Under the pieces are notes generated by a model. It did no database searches, was not told where the DNA came from, and saw only the letters and a program-made list of their open reading frames with translations. Made by a program: the position numbers and the translations under genes. Of a DNA stretch of 64,000 nucleotides, positions 8,541 to 16,805 are shown one piece after another. Every line of letters starts with the position of its first letter. Position 1 is the stretch's first letter. This DNA comes from Rhizobium rhododendri (GTDB lineage: Bacteria; Pseudomonadota; Alphaproteobacteria; Rhizobiales; Rhizobiaceae), in NCBI RefSeq assembly GCF_007000325.2, contig NZ_CP117267.1:2418001-2482000 (forward strand). Direction: 5' to 3'.

Positions 8541-9521
8541 ATGGAGCTTTTCTTGGTCGATATTGCAATGATCGAAGCCGCCCGGGTGCGCCTTTCCGGC
8601 AAGGCGCGGCGGACGCCGCTGCTGTCCTCGCCCTTTCTCGACGAAATCGCCGGGCGGCGCCTGTTTGTCAAGGCTGAGTGCCTGCAGCACACCGGCTCCT
8701 TCAAATTCCGTGGCGGATGGTCGGCGATCTCGGCGCTGTCACCCGACATTCGCGCGCGCGGCGTCATCGCCTTTTCTTCCGGCAACCATGCTCAAGGCGT
8801 GGCACTGGCAGCCCGCATGCATGGTATTCCCTCGGTCATCATCATGCCGTCGAATGCACCGAAGATGAAGATCGACAATACCCGCGCCTTCGGCGCAGAA
8901 GTGGTGCTCTACGACCGGGCCACTGAAGATCGCGACGAGATCGGCGCCCGGCTGTCGAGAGAACGCGGCCTAACGCTGATCCGGCCCTATGACGAACCGA
9001 TGGTCATAGCCGGGCAGGCAACGACGGGGCTCGAGATCGCCGAGCAGGCGCTTGAAAACGATATCGGCGCGGCCGAAGTGCTGGTGCCATGCGGCGGCGG
9101 CGGTCTGACTTCGGGGATCGCACTGGCGCTTGAGGCCCGCGCGCCAGCCATGAAGGTGCGTCCCTGCGAGCCAGAGGGCTTCGACGACGCAACACGGTCG
9201 CTGGCGTCTGGCCGGATCGAACGCAACTCCTCGCTTTCGGGCTCGATCTGCGACGCCATCATCACGCCGCAGCCGGGCGAGATTACCTTCCCAATCATGC
9301 GGCGGCTCTGTGGCACCGGCCTCGTCGTGATGGACGCCGAAGCCCTTGCCGCCATGGCGCTGGCATTTACCCGACTGAAACTGGTGGTCGAACCCGGCGG
9401 CGCCGTCGCCTTGGCCGCCGCCCTCTTCCACGGCAACGAACTCGCCGGCGACACGGTGATTGCCGTCACTTCAGGCGGCAACGTCGACAACGACGTCTTC
9501 CTGAAATCCCTCGGCCACTAA
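8541..9521 (+). CDS. PLP-dependent threonine/serine dehydratase-like enzyme
   Basis: About 326 residues, fold type II PLP enzyme. SFKFRGGW carries the PLP Lys, SSGNHAQGVALAA binds the substrate carboxylate, and VPCGGGGLTSG binds the PLP phosphate. Ser in VTSGGNVD near the C-terminus contacts the PLP ring nitrogen. Length fits the catabolic or serine racemase-like group without a regulatory ACT domain. Starts at 8514 (ATG) or at the TTG at 8553 (with GGAG 6 bases upstream) are also possible. Whether it deaminates Thr, Ser or hydroxyaspartate is not decidable. Confidence 0.88.
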   Translation: MELFLVDIAMIEAARVRLSGKARRTPLLSSPFLDEIAGRRLFVKAECLQHTGSFKFRGGWSAISALSPDIRARGVIAFSSGNHAQGVALAARMHGIPSVIIMPSNAPKMKIDNTRAFGAEVVLYDRATEDRDEIGARLSRERGLTLIRPYDEPMVIAGQATTGLEIAEQALENDIGAAEVLVPCGGGGLTSGIALALEARAPAMKVRPCEPEGFDDATRSLASGRIERNSSLSGSICDAIITPQPGEITFPIMRRLCGTGLVVMDAEALAAMALAFTRLKLVVEPGGAVALAAALFHGNELAGDTVIAVTSGGNVDNDVFLKSLGH

Positions 9522-9563
9522 CGGGGAGACTACCTCTCTGGAACAGATGAGCCTTCAGACGAA

Positions 9564-9597
9564 AAAGCCCGGCGCTGAGACATCAGCGCCGGGCTTT
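9564..9597. terminator. Bidirectional rho-independent terminator
   Basis: A 15-bp perfect stem (9564-9578 and 9583-9597), AAAGCCCGGCGCTGA with its complement and a 4-base loop, flanked by A and T residues. It lies between two convergent genes, the dehydratase and the sorbosone-dehydrogenase-like gene, and can serve both. Confidence 0.9.
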
Positions 9598-9621
9598 GTT
9601 TTACAAGTAGTGCGGCCGCGC

Positions 9622-10965
9622 CTACTTGGCGGAGACGCGCCAGACTGTGTTGCCGGCGTCGTCGGCAATCAGCAGGCCACCGGTTTTATCAACGGCAAGG
9701 CCGACTGGCCGGCCACGGGTCTTGTTGTCCGCACCCATGAAGCCGGTAACGATATCCTGCGGCTTGCCATTCGGGCGACCATCGGCAAACGGGACGAAGA
9801 CGACCTTATAACCGTTGAAGGTCTTGCGGTTCCAGCTACCGTGCTCGCCGACAAACGCACCGCCCTGATAGGCCGCCGGCAGGTTTGTGCCCGTATAGAA
9901 CGCCATGCCGAGCGGCGCGACGTGCGAGCTGAGCGCATAGTCCGGAACGACAGCCTTCTCGACCAGATCAGGCCGCTGCGGCATGACACGCGGATCGACG
10001 TGCTGGCCGTAATAGCTGTAAGGCCAGCCGTAGAACGCGCCATCCTTCACCGACGTCATGTAATCCGGCACCAGATTGGGGCCGAGTTCATCGCGCTCGT
10101 TGATGACAGCCCAGAGCGCATGGCTCTTTGGCTCGAAGCTCAGCCCATTCGGGTTGCGCAGGCCGGTTGCAAACAGCCGCGAGCGACCCGTTTCCCTGTC
10201 GACTTCCCAGATCGCTGCACGGTCCTTCTCGGCACCGATGCCATTTTCGGTGATGTTGCTGTTCGACCCGACGCCGACATACAACAGCTTGCCGTCATCG
10301 CTGGCAACCAGGCTCTTCGTCCAGTGATGGTCGATAGGGCCGCCCGGCAGGTCGACAAGCTTGACACCCGGCTCGGTTATCTTGGTAGCGCCCGGTGTAT
10401 AGGGAAACCGCATGATCGCATCGGTGTTGGCAACATAAAGATCGTTGCCAACAAGCGTTACTCCGAACGGCGAATTCAGGTGATCGAGAAAGACGTCGTG
10501 AACTTCGGCAACCCCGTCCCCATCGGCATCGCGCAGCAGCGTGATGCGATTGCTTGCCTGCTGTGGCGGGCTTCCGGTCGCAAAAGATTGAACCCAGCCC
10601 ATGATCAGGTCCTTGGGACGTGTGATAGCGGCTGCAGGCGGCGCGACGGATTCGACCACCAGAACGTCGCCGTTCGGCAACGCGTAAAGCGAGCGAGGGT
10701 GAACAAGCCCGGAGGCCAGCGCCTTGATCTGCATGCCCTCGGGCACGGTCGGCGTCTCGTCCTTCTGCCAGCCGACCACGGGGGCGACATGCATTGGCGG
10801 TACCAGATATTGCGATTGTTCCGGTAGCGTCGGATTTGCACCGATTTCGCTCGTCGGATCCGGATCGCTGCCACCGCAGCCGGCAAGAGCGAACATCGAG
10901 GTGCAAGCGAGCGCCACAGCGAGCGAGCGGCGGATGGTTCTCGGGGAAATCACTGTGCGCATCAC
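9622..10965 (-). CDS. Sorbosone dehydrogenase/PQQ-type beta-propeller lipoprotein
   Basis: 447 residues. The N-terminus has a lipobox LAGC at residues 27-30, so it is a predicted lipoprotein. The body matches the soluble glucose/sorbosone dehydrogenase (GSDH) beta-propeller: GLVHPRSLYALPNGDVLVVES, LNSPFGVTLVGNDLYVANTDAI, ATGLRNPNGLSFEP, GPNLVPDYMTSV and AFVGEHGSWNRKTFNGY. Such enzymes oxidise sugars with PQQ, though many members are uncharacterised. It overlaps the upstream membrane-protein gene by 4 bases, so the two form an operon and may work as a pair. Confidence 0.88.
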   Translation of the reverse strand: MMRTVISPRTIRRSLAVALACTSMFALAGCGGSDPDPTSEIGANPTLPEQSQYLVPPMHVAPVVGWQKDETPTVPEGMQIKALASGLVHPRSLYALPNGDVLVVESVAPPAAAITRPKDLIMGWVQSFATGSPPQQASNRITLLRDADGDGVAEVHDVFLDHLNSPFGVTLVGNDLYVANTDAIMRFPYTPGATKITEPGVKLVDLPGGPIDHHWTKSLVASDDGKLLYVGVGSNSNITENGIGAEKDRAAIWEVDRETGRSRLFATGLRNPNGLSFEPKSHALWAVINERDELGPNLVPDYMTSVKDGAFYGWPYSYYGQHVDPRVMPQRPDLVEKAVVPDYALSSHVAPLGMAFYTGTNLPAAYQGGAFVGEHGSWNRKTFNGYKVVFVPFADGRPNGKPQDIVTGFMGADNKTRGRPVGLAVDKTGGLLIADDAGNTVWRVSAK

Positions 10966-11408
10966 TCGACTACTCCTAGGTCTTGGCGATAGACCGGCGT
11001 GCGGCCGAGCAAACCACCGAGGATCAATACGATCAGCGTGGCTGCGGAGAGGACCAGGCCCATCGGGACAACCGAGGTCCAGGCATCGCGGCTATGGATA
11101 AGGGCATTGAAAATGGCGAGCACCAGGGCGACACCGTTGCCAAGCACATAGATGGCCGAGAGACGGTTGACGCCGACAAGGCGGCCAACGAAGAAATCAA
11201 CGAGGCAGACCAGCGCTGCCACAGCGCCGACCATCAGGCCAGCCGTCAGCAACCACGCCGAAAAATTGGCCCACATCATTTCGGCAGTTCGCCAATAGGT
11301 GATGTCGGTAATCATCGTGCCGATGAAACAGGCAAGGGCGAAATGCCACAGAATCGGAAATAGCGGAGGTTTAACGATCCTTACGGGGTAGATAATGGGA
11401 TTTGTCAT
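10962..11408 (-). CDS. DUF2231-type four-helix membrane protein
   Basis: 148 residues from the ATG at 11408, which has GGAAGA upstream. Four hydrophobic segments are visible (about residues 20-40, 47-70, 82-102 and 110-135). The sequence, with His in LWHFALACFIGTMITD, resembles DUF2231 membrane proteins, which may bind heme or pass electrons. Overlap with the sorbosone-dehydrogenase-like gene suggests a role as its membrane partner. That is inference. Confidence 0.78.
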   Translation of the reverse strand: MTNPIIYPVRIVKPPLFPILWHFALACFIGTMITDITYWRTAEMMWANFSAWLLTAGLMVGAVAALVCLVDFFVGRLVGVNRLSAIYVLGNGVALVLAIFNALIHSRDAWTSVVPMGLVLSAATLIVLILGGLLGRTPVYRQDLGVVE

Positions 11409-11510
11409 GGGGTTTTCTTCCAATGCCGCCAAATTGCGTCGTTGGCAAACCAGTTAGCCAGCCTTTCGTTCCTTTATTCCCGGTACGACGCTGAATCCCA
11501 TCAAAACGAA

Positions 11511-11535
11511 AAAAGCTCCCGCGAGGGGAGCTTTT
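11511..11535 (-). terminator. Rho-independent terminator of omp10
   Basis: AAAAGCTCCC (11511-11520), 5-base loop, GGGAGCTTTT (11526-11535). On the minus strand the stem is followed by a T-rich tract, 20 bases after the omp10 stop. Confidence 0.88.
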
Positions 11536-11555
11536 GAATGTTTGGCCGGAAAACC

Positions 11556-11930
11556 TCAGCCGCGACGCGCGAGCGAGAACTGGGCGCCGCTGTCGGACGT
11601 GCAGTTCAGCTGGTTCGAGTTGACCAGCGCGCAATTGACCTTGGACTGTGTCTTGCGGACCAGCGACGTCATGTTGATCTCGACCAGGCCGGGGGCGGTG
11701 TTGACGTATGTGCCGGAAGCAAGAAGCTGGTTGCTGTCGGTCGTCCGGGTGGAGAATCCGCCGCCCTGGAATGTCGAGATGATGCCGTTCGGATCGGCCC
11801 AGGTGCCGTCCACCGTTTGCGGCGCCTGGCGGGTCGCGACCTGCATAGGCATCTGCCGCGGACCCTGATCCATACAGGAGGCGAGCGACAAGGCCGAGAC
11901 AAGGAGGGCAAGGCTTGCTTTGATCTTCAT
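11556..11930 (-). CDS. omp10: Omp10-like outer-membrane lipoprotein
   Basis: 124 residues from the ATG at 11930. The leader MKIKASLALLVSALSLASC ends in a lipobox with Cys19. The mature part (TVDGTWADPNGIISTFQGGGF, then NQLLASGTYV and a Cys pair at CALVNSNQLNC) matches the Omp10 lipoprotein known from Brucella and other Rhizobiales. The role is structural or envelope-related. It stands alone with its own terminator. Confidence 0.88.
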   Translation of the reverse strand: MKIKASLALLVSALSLASCMDQGPRQMPMQVATRQAPQTVDGTWADPNGIISTFQGGGFSTRTTDSNQLLASGTYVNTAPGLVEINMTSLVRKTQSKVNCALVNSNQLNCTSDSGAQFSLARRG

Positions 11931-12052
11931 GGTTCTTCCCCGAAATTCAGAATCGGCATCCGCCGCACACTTTGCGAAAAGATGGAGCGGCACCCCCGTG
12001 AAAGCAAGGCTCGGGCCGCCGATCCGCAGATTTATCATTGAGGCGTAACAAA

Positions 12053-12079
12053 AATGCCCGCACCAACGATGCGGGCATT
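12053..12079 (-). terminator. Rho-independent terminator of hss
   Basis: AATGCCCGCA (12053-12062), 7-base loop, TGCGGGCATT (12070-12079). On the minus strand it ends in a T-run, about 25 bases after the hss stop. Confidence 0.88.
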
Positions 12080-12103
12080 CCAGGTTCTAATCAGCCAGTC
12101 TTA

Positions 12104-13555
12104 TCAACGAACGAGCACGTTCTTGAACTGCCACGGATCCTTCGTGTCGATATCTTCCGGGAACAAGCCGGGACGACCTGTCAGCGGAGTCCAGTCCGTG
12201 TAGTGGCCTTCGACAGGACCGAGATACGGCATCTGCACTTCGAGGCAGCGCTTGTAATCGATCTCGTCGGCCTCGACGATCCCAGCTTTCGGGTTCTCGA
12301 GAGCCCAGACCATGCCGGCGAGAACGGCCGAGGTGACCTGCAGGCCGGTGGCGTTCTGGTACGGCGCAATACGGCGCGTTTCTTCGAGCGACAGGCGCGA
12401 GCCGAACCAGTAGGCGTTCTTGTCGTGGCCATAGAGCAGCACGCCGAGTTCGTCGACACCCTCGACCAGTTCGTTCTCGTCGAGAACATGCATGACCGGC
12501 TGGGCGTTGCCACCATTGCCGAACATTTCATGCAGCGACAGGACGGCATCGTTGGCAGGATGGTAGGCGTAGTGGCAGGTCGGACGGTAGGAGACTTCGC
12601 CGTCCTTGTCGGTCACCGTGAAGTAGTCGGCGATCGAGATCGACTCGTTGTGAGTGACGAGGTAGCCGTACTGCGCGCCGGGCGTCGGGCACCAGGTGCG
12701 CACGCGGGTGTTGGCGCCGGGCTGCTCGAGGTAGATTGCCGCCTGGCAACCCTTCTTGTGCTTCTTGGCATTCTTCGGCATCCATTCTTCATGGGTGCCC
12801 CAGCCGAGTTCGGCAGGCTGCAGGCCTTCCGAAATAAAGCCTTCGACCGACCATGTGTTCCAGAACACGTTGAGCGGCTTCGGGGTCTTGGTCAACTGCG
12901 TGTCGCGCTCGGCAATGTGGATGCCCTTGACGCCGACCTTCTTCATCAGCTTGGCCCAGCCTTCGCGATCATGCTGGTCCGGCTCGTCGAATTTGATGTC
13001 GAGATCGCGGGCAAGATTGACGAGGCCCTGCTTGACGAACCATGAGACCATGCCCGGGTTCGCGCCGCAGGTGGAAACGGCCGTCGTACCGCCCGGGTTC
13101 TTCTTCTTTTCGTGGCGAACGGTTTCGCGCAGCGCATAGTTGGTGCGGTCGGCGTTCTTCATGGTCTTGTCGAAATAGAAACCGAGCCATGGCTCGATGA
13201 CGGTATCGATGTAGAGAACGTCGAGCTTACGGCAAAGCTTCATCAGGTCGAGCGAGCCGGTGTCGACAGAAAGATTGACGCAGAAGCCCTGGCCTTCGCC
13301 TTCGGTCAGAAGCGGCTTTAGCAGCTCCTTATAGTTATCCTTGGTGACATATTCCTTGATATGGCGGATGCCATGCTCGGCAAGAATAGCCATGTCGCCT
13401 TCGTTTTCACGCGGGTCGATGACAACCATCCGGCTCTTGTCGAATTTGAAATGGCGCTCGATCAGGGGCAGCGTGCCGCGGCCGATGGAGCCAAAGCCGA
13501 TCATCACGATCGGGCCGGTTATTTCGGCATATACCGGGTAGTTTTCCTGCTTCAT
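12104..13555 (-). CDS. hss: Homospermidine synthase
   Basis: 483 residues, the family length. Begins MKQENYPVYAEITGPIVMIGFGSIGRGTLPL, with a Rossmann NAD-binding GFGSIGRG. Other family segments are VVIDPRENE, DVLYIDTVIEPWLGFY, STCGANPGMVSWFVKQGL and FWNTWSVEGFISEGLQPAELGWGTHE. The enzyme makes sym-homospermidine from putrescine using NAD, the main polyamine of many rhizobia. The ATG at 13555 is preceded by AAGGAG. An ornithine decarboxylase partner is not in the window. Confidence 0.97.
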   Translation of the reverse strand: MKQENYPVYAEITGPIVMIGFGSIGRGTLPLIERHFKFDKSRMVVIDPRENEGDMAILAEHGIRHIKEYVTKDNYKELLKPLLTEGEGQGFCVNLSVDTGSLDLMKLCRKLDVLYIDTVIEPWLGFYFDKTMKNADRTNYALRETVRHEKKKNPGGTTAVSTCGANPGMVSWFVKQGLVNLARDLDIKFDEPDQHDREGWAKLMKKVGVKGIHIAERDTQLTKTPKPLNVFWNTWSVEGFISEGLQPAELGWGTHEEWMPKNAKKHKKGCQAAIYLEQPGANTRVRTWCPTPGAQYGYLVTHNESISIADYFTVTDKDGEVSYRPTCHYAYHPANDAVLSLHEMFGNGGNAQPVMHVLDENELVEGVDELGVLLYGHDKNAYWFGSRLSLEETRRIAPYQNATGLQVTSAVLAGMVWALENPKAGIVEADEIDYKRCLEVQMPYLGPVEGHYTDWTPLTGRPGLFPEDIDTKDPWQFKNVLVR

Positions 13556-13688
13556 ACTTTTCTCCTTCAAAGAGCAGAGGCTCTTTGGTGTCTGTCGATT
13601 CATCAGCAAACGCTTGACGATGGGTAAAGGGCTCTAATCACAAAATCCTGTCACAATAAAGGGTGGATGACCACCTCGCCGAGCGTAA

Positions 13689-14060
13689 CTATAGCCTATC
13701 CGTCAAAGTCCCCTGGTGGAAAACCATAAGCCAGCGCCCGTCTTCTTCCTGCCGCCAGATCGAACTGCGCAGGGAGTGGACCGCATCCCCCTCTATGGTC
13801 TTTCTGGTCGATCCGTAAGTCACCAGTGCAATATGCTCCGACAGCATGACTAGCCTCGGATTGTGCAAGGCACGTGACATGACCGGCTCTTCCGTCAGCA
13901 AGGCCGAAATGATGTCCGCAAAGCCGAACATGCGGCCGGAACTGCCAATCTCCCGGAATTCCGGCGACAGATGACCCACAAGCGCCGCTCTCGACGAACG
14001 CACAGCCGGATCGAACAGCCTTTCCTCAAGCTGGCGAAGATGTTCGAGCAATCCATCCAT
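13689..14060 (-). CDS. DUF4440 (SnoaL/NTF2-like) protein
   Basis: 123 residues from the ATG at 14060 (GAGGGG upstream). It has the NTF2-like DUF4440 pattern: LEERLFDPAVRSSRAALVGHLSPEFREIGSSGR, then ALVTYGSTRK and SSIWRQEEDGRWLMVFHQGT. These small cone-shaped folds bind or process small molecules, and the ligand here is unknown. A longer reading back to 14369 lacks family similarity and overlaps the antitoxin gene. Confidence 0.86.
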   Translation of the reverse strand: MDGLLEHLRQLEERLFDPAVRSSRAALVGHLSPEFREIGSSGRMFGFADIISALLTEEPVMSRALHNPRLVMLSEHIALVTYGSTRKTIEGDAVHSLRSSIWRQEEDGRWLMVFHQGTLTDRL

Positions 14061-14271
14061 GGTTTTATCCCCCTCAACAAATCCAGCCCATCCACCTTTG
14101 TACGACAAATGCATAAGCGAGCCATGGACGACTATCTGCAGGGCAATTCCGCCGACATTTTCGACCGTAGCGTTTCGCACTGAAGGCGGGAGACCCAGAA
14201 AAGCCCCGCCTTGTTGCCGGATGATCCAAGCTTTGTTAGACTTAGGACATCGAAGGTGTGGAAAGCGTAAC

Positions 14272-14556
14272 ATGGCTGACAATAAGCTTTTCGTGGATCT
14301 GTCCGATGACACGAAGCAGCGGCTGGATCGCCTTTCCAAGGCAATAGATCGCTCCGCAACATCCATCACCGCTGAGGCCCTCGAGCTTTATCTGGCTCAA
14401 CAGGAATGGCAGATCGCTGCCGTAGACGAGGCCGTTCGCCGTGCAGATCGTGGAGGCTTCGTGTCCCACGAGGCAATAATGTCTTGGCTTGGCTCCTGGG
14501 GGACACCGGGAGAACTTCCTGCACCGAACCCGCTCGGCCGTAAGACGGCGCAGTGA
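14272..14556 (+). CDS. Ribbon-helix-helix antitoxin (CopG/ParD-like)
   Basis: 94 residues. The N-terminal part KLFVDLSDDTKQRLDRLSKAIDRSATSITAEALELYL is a ribbon-helix-helix DNA-binding domain. The C-terminal tail is the likely toxin-binding region. It overlaps the ParE-like toxin gene by 4 bases (GTGA), the usual toxin-antitoxin layout, and probably represses the pair. Confidence 0.88.
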   Translation: MADNKLFVDLSDDTKQRLDRLSKAIDRSATSITAEALELYLAQQEWQIAAVDEAVRRADRGGFVSHEAIMSWLGSWGTPGELPAPNPLGRKTAQ

Positions 14557-14846
14557 ACATCATTTGGGCTGAGGCCGCTGTTGCCGATCTGGTGGCCATT
14601 CGCGCATTCATAGCCGACCACAATCCTCAGGCGGCAAATAAAGTAGCGGCTAAAATCCTGCACGCGGCCAATCTCCTCAGAGATAAGCCACGCCTCGGAC
14701 TTAGCACACATGTCGCACATGTTCGGAGGTTGATTGTGCACCAGTCGCCGTATTCCATCATCTATCGGGTAGTTGGACCGGACCTGCAGATCCTGGAGAT
14801 CTTCGACGGACGGCAATTGGCACCTCGCACCGATGTGAGAGGCTGA
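14553..14846 (+). CDS. ParE/RelE-superfamily toxin
   Basis: 97 residues with a GTG start overlapping the antitoxin stop. The ParE-type core is visible: IIWAEAAVADLVAIRAFIADHNPQAANKVAAKI, LRDKPRLGL, VHQSPYSIIYRVV and the C-terminal LEIFDGRQ. ParE toxins inhibit gyrase and RelE toxins cleave mRNA. The sequence favours the ParE side, but the target is not proven. Together with the upstream gene it forms a toxin-antitoxin module. Confidence 0.88.
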   Translation: MNIIWAEAAVADLVAIRAFIADHNPQAANKVAAKILHAANLLRDKPRLGLSTHVAHVRRLIVHQSPYSIIYRVVGPDLQILEIFDGRQLAPRTDVRG

Positions 14847-14849
14847 TCT

Positions 14850-15134
14850 TTATCCCCTCAACAACTCCAGCCCCTCCACCATCCTCGTCAACGCCACCTC
14901 GGTGATCTCGTAGCTGGCGATGCCATGCAGCGTGAACGGGTCGGCGGCGACATAGGCTTCCAGATCGGCGCGCTCACCCTTTGCAAAAATCACGCCGCCG
15001 GTGCGCGGTACCTTACGGCCGGACGCGAGAAACCAGCCCCGACTGTAGCCTTCCGCTACCCACTCTATATGTGGCTCCATGAACAGATCGGCATCTTCGT
15101 TGCTTTTCAGATAGGTAAGCGAGAGAATGAACAT
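14850..15134 (-). CDS. YciI-like protein
   Basis: 94 residues from the ATG at 15134. MFILSLTYLKSNEDADLFMEPHIEWV and the conserved His-Asp-type core, with FLASGRKVPRTGGVIFAKGERADLEAYVAADPF, match the YCII domain. The family has a dimeric ferredoxin-like fold and a possible catalytic role. Convergent with the toxin gene with 3 bases between. Confidence 0.88.
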   Translation of the reverse strand: MFILSLTYLKSNEDADLFMEPHIEWVAEGYSRGWFLASGRKVPRTGGVIFAKGERADLEAYVAADPFTLHGIASYEITEVALTRMVEGLELLRG

Positions 15135-15259
15135 GGGCGACCCCCGGGATTGCGTGCCGCGATGTGACACAGATCGAATAGGTTAAGAACCCCGGCCGTT
15201 CACATTCTTTTTAGACGTCAACATGATATCAGCGTCCTATTGGAAACAGGAAGACCGGA

Positions 15260-16163
15260 ATGGACCTCATGTCTGAACGGTTTGCTGCGCTTCTGTCGAC
15301 GAGCGCGGCACTGATTGCCGTCTGACGAAGCCGATCGGCTACGCTTTGCCAACGATGCCTTTCGGTCGGCATTCGCGCTCACTGCGGAGGAAACGCCGCT
15401 CTGGTCGGAGTTGATGCGCCGCAATACGTTGGCCGGCCTCGGCACAGTGATCCGCTCTCCCGATTTCGAATCATGGCTGGTCTCAGCACAGTCGCGCCGC
15501 GGCAAGATCCCGTTCCGCAGCTTCGAAACGGATCTCGTCGACGGTCGCTGGCTGTGGATGAACGAGACTGTCGAGGAAAACGGCTGGATGCTCTGCGTCG
15601 CCACCGACATCACCCACATCAGAACGAGCGAGCGCAACCTGCGCCAGGACCGTGATTTCGCCCTGCGTGCGTCGCAGACGGACGAACTGACGAGCATTTC
15701 CAACCGGCGCTTCATGATGGCGGCCCTGGACGAACTTGTCCGCCGCCAGGCAGGCGCCCGGCCGATGATGAGTTGCGCCTGCATCATCGATCTCGATTTC
15801 TTCAAATGCATCAACGACCGTTTCGGCCACCAGACCGGCGACGACGTCCTCATCGATTTCGCACGCCGCGTCCACGTGCTGGTGCGAAGGCACGATAGTT
15901 TTGGCCGCATCGGCGGCGAGGAATTCATGCTGTTGATGCCCGATACCGATCTTGCCGAAGGCGAGGCGATTATCGGTCGTGTCTTGCAAACCGTGCGGCA
16001 GGCCCGACCGATCGTCTCCGACCCGTCCTTTTCCTACACCTGCTCGGCGGGCCTTGTGCAACTTCGTGCGGGTGAAACGACACGCGAAATCTATTCAAAG
16101 GCAGATGCGGCACTTTACGTCGCCAAGCGGGCCGGCCGCGACCAGCTGAAAAGCGTCGCCTAG
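15260..16163 (+). pseudogene. PAS-GGDEF diguanylate cyclase, frameshifted near the start
   Basis: The ATG at 15260, with AGGAAG 7 bases upstream, opens a frame of 21 codons (MDLMSERFAALLSTSAALIAV) that ends at TGA 15323-15325. The rest of a PAS domain (DEADRLRFANDAFRSAF) continues in another frame from about 15324 to 16163. One extra T, or two missing bases, at GTC-T-GAC explains this. The downstream frame encodes a PAS domain and a GGDEF domain with active-site GGEEF and, five residues before it, an inhibitory RxxD site (RRHD). If a TTG at 15315 were used, a shortened protein could be made. A sequencing error is the alternative. Confidence 0.75.
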
Positions 16164-16805
16164 CTAGTCCGACACCAGCACAGCAGGGATAAGCCCGCGC
16201 AAAGAATTGCCAACGAAGAGTTTGCCTCTGTCGACATCGGCGAGGGTGAGCCGAGAGGTCCGGGCTTTGCGCGTGCAGATCAATTCGCTGCGCAACACGC
16301 CGGCCAGCAGGCCGCAGGCAATCGGCGGCGTCAGCAGCATGCCGGAGCCGTCGTCGACGAAAATCGAGGTAATGGTGCCTTCGCAAACGTCGCCCTTCTC
16401 GTTGAGCAACAGAACTTCATCGGCCTCGTCAGGGCTGAATTCGGCACGGGCGCGGTCATAGACCCCGCGTCGCGTAGTTTTCGCACGAAGCAGCTTGTTG
16501 CCGGAATCGAGACGTGTGGCGGCGATGCGGATCCGCCACGTCACATCGGCAGCCAAAGGCACAAAACCGGCCGTGGTAACCGCAACACTGCCGGTACGAT
16601 TCATCGTCAGGCGGACACGCTGCGGGCCGGATGCGTCGCAAACGGCCGCGTCAAGCGCCGCTTCCACCTGCCCCGGTGCCGCAAAACCAAGGCGTCGGGC
16701 AGAACGCTGCAGCCGCGCCAGATGCAGCTTCAACCTGACGAAGCCGAGGCCCGGCTCGTAGCGCAGGGTTTCGATCAGCGAGAAATCATCTACCGGGCGA
16801 TCCAC
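16164..16805 (-). CDS. pabC: Class IV aminotransferase, probable aminodeoxychorismate lyase
   Basis: 213 residues from the GTG at 16805 (GGGGGA upstream). A longer start at 16841 is possible. It has the class IV PLP fold: FSLIETLRYEPG at the N-terminus, the PLP Lys in LLRAKTTRRGVYDRA, and EVLLLNEKGDVCEGTITSIFV, then GLLAGVLRSEL. Overlap with the upstream pabB gene supports a role in 4-aminobenzoate formation for folate, releasing pyruvate from aminodeoxychorismate. Confidence 0.85.
   Translation of the reverse strand: MDRPVDDFSLIETLRYEPGLGFVRLKLHLARLQRSARRLGFAAPGQVEAALDAAVCDASGPQRVRLTMNRTGSVAVTTAGFVPLAADVTWRIRIAATRLDSGNKLLRAKTTRRGVYDRARAEFSPDEADEVLLLNEKGDVCEGTITSIFVDDGSGMLLTPPIACGLLAGVLRSELICTRKARTSRLTLADVDRGKLFVGNSLRGLIPAVLVSD

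Noticed and set aside
14061..14369. N-terminal extension of the DUF4440 protein back to 14369.
   Set aside because: It overlaps the antitoxin start region, lacks homology, and a good Shine-Dalgarno sequence precedes the ATG at 14060.
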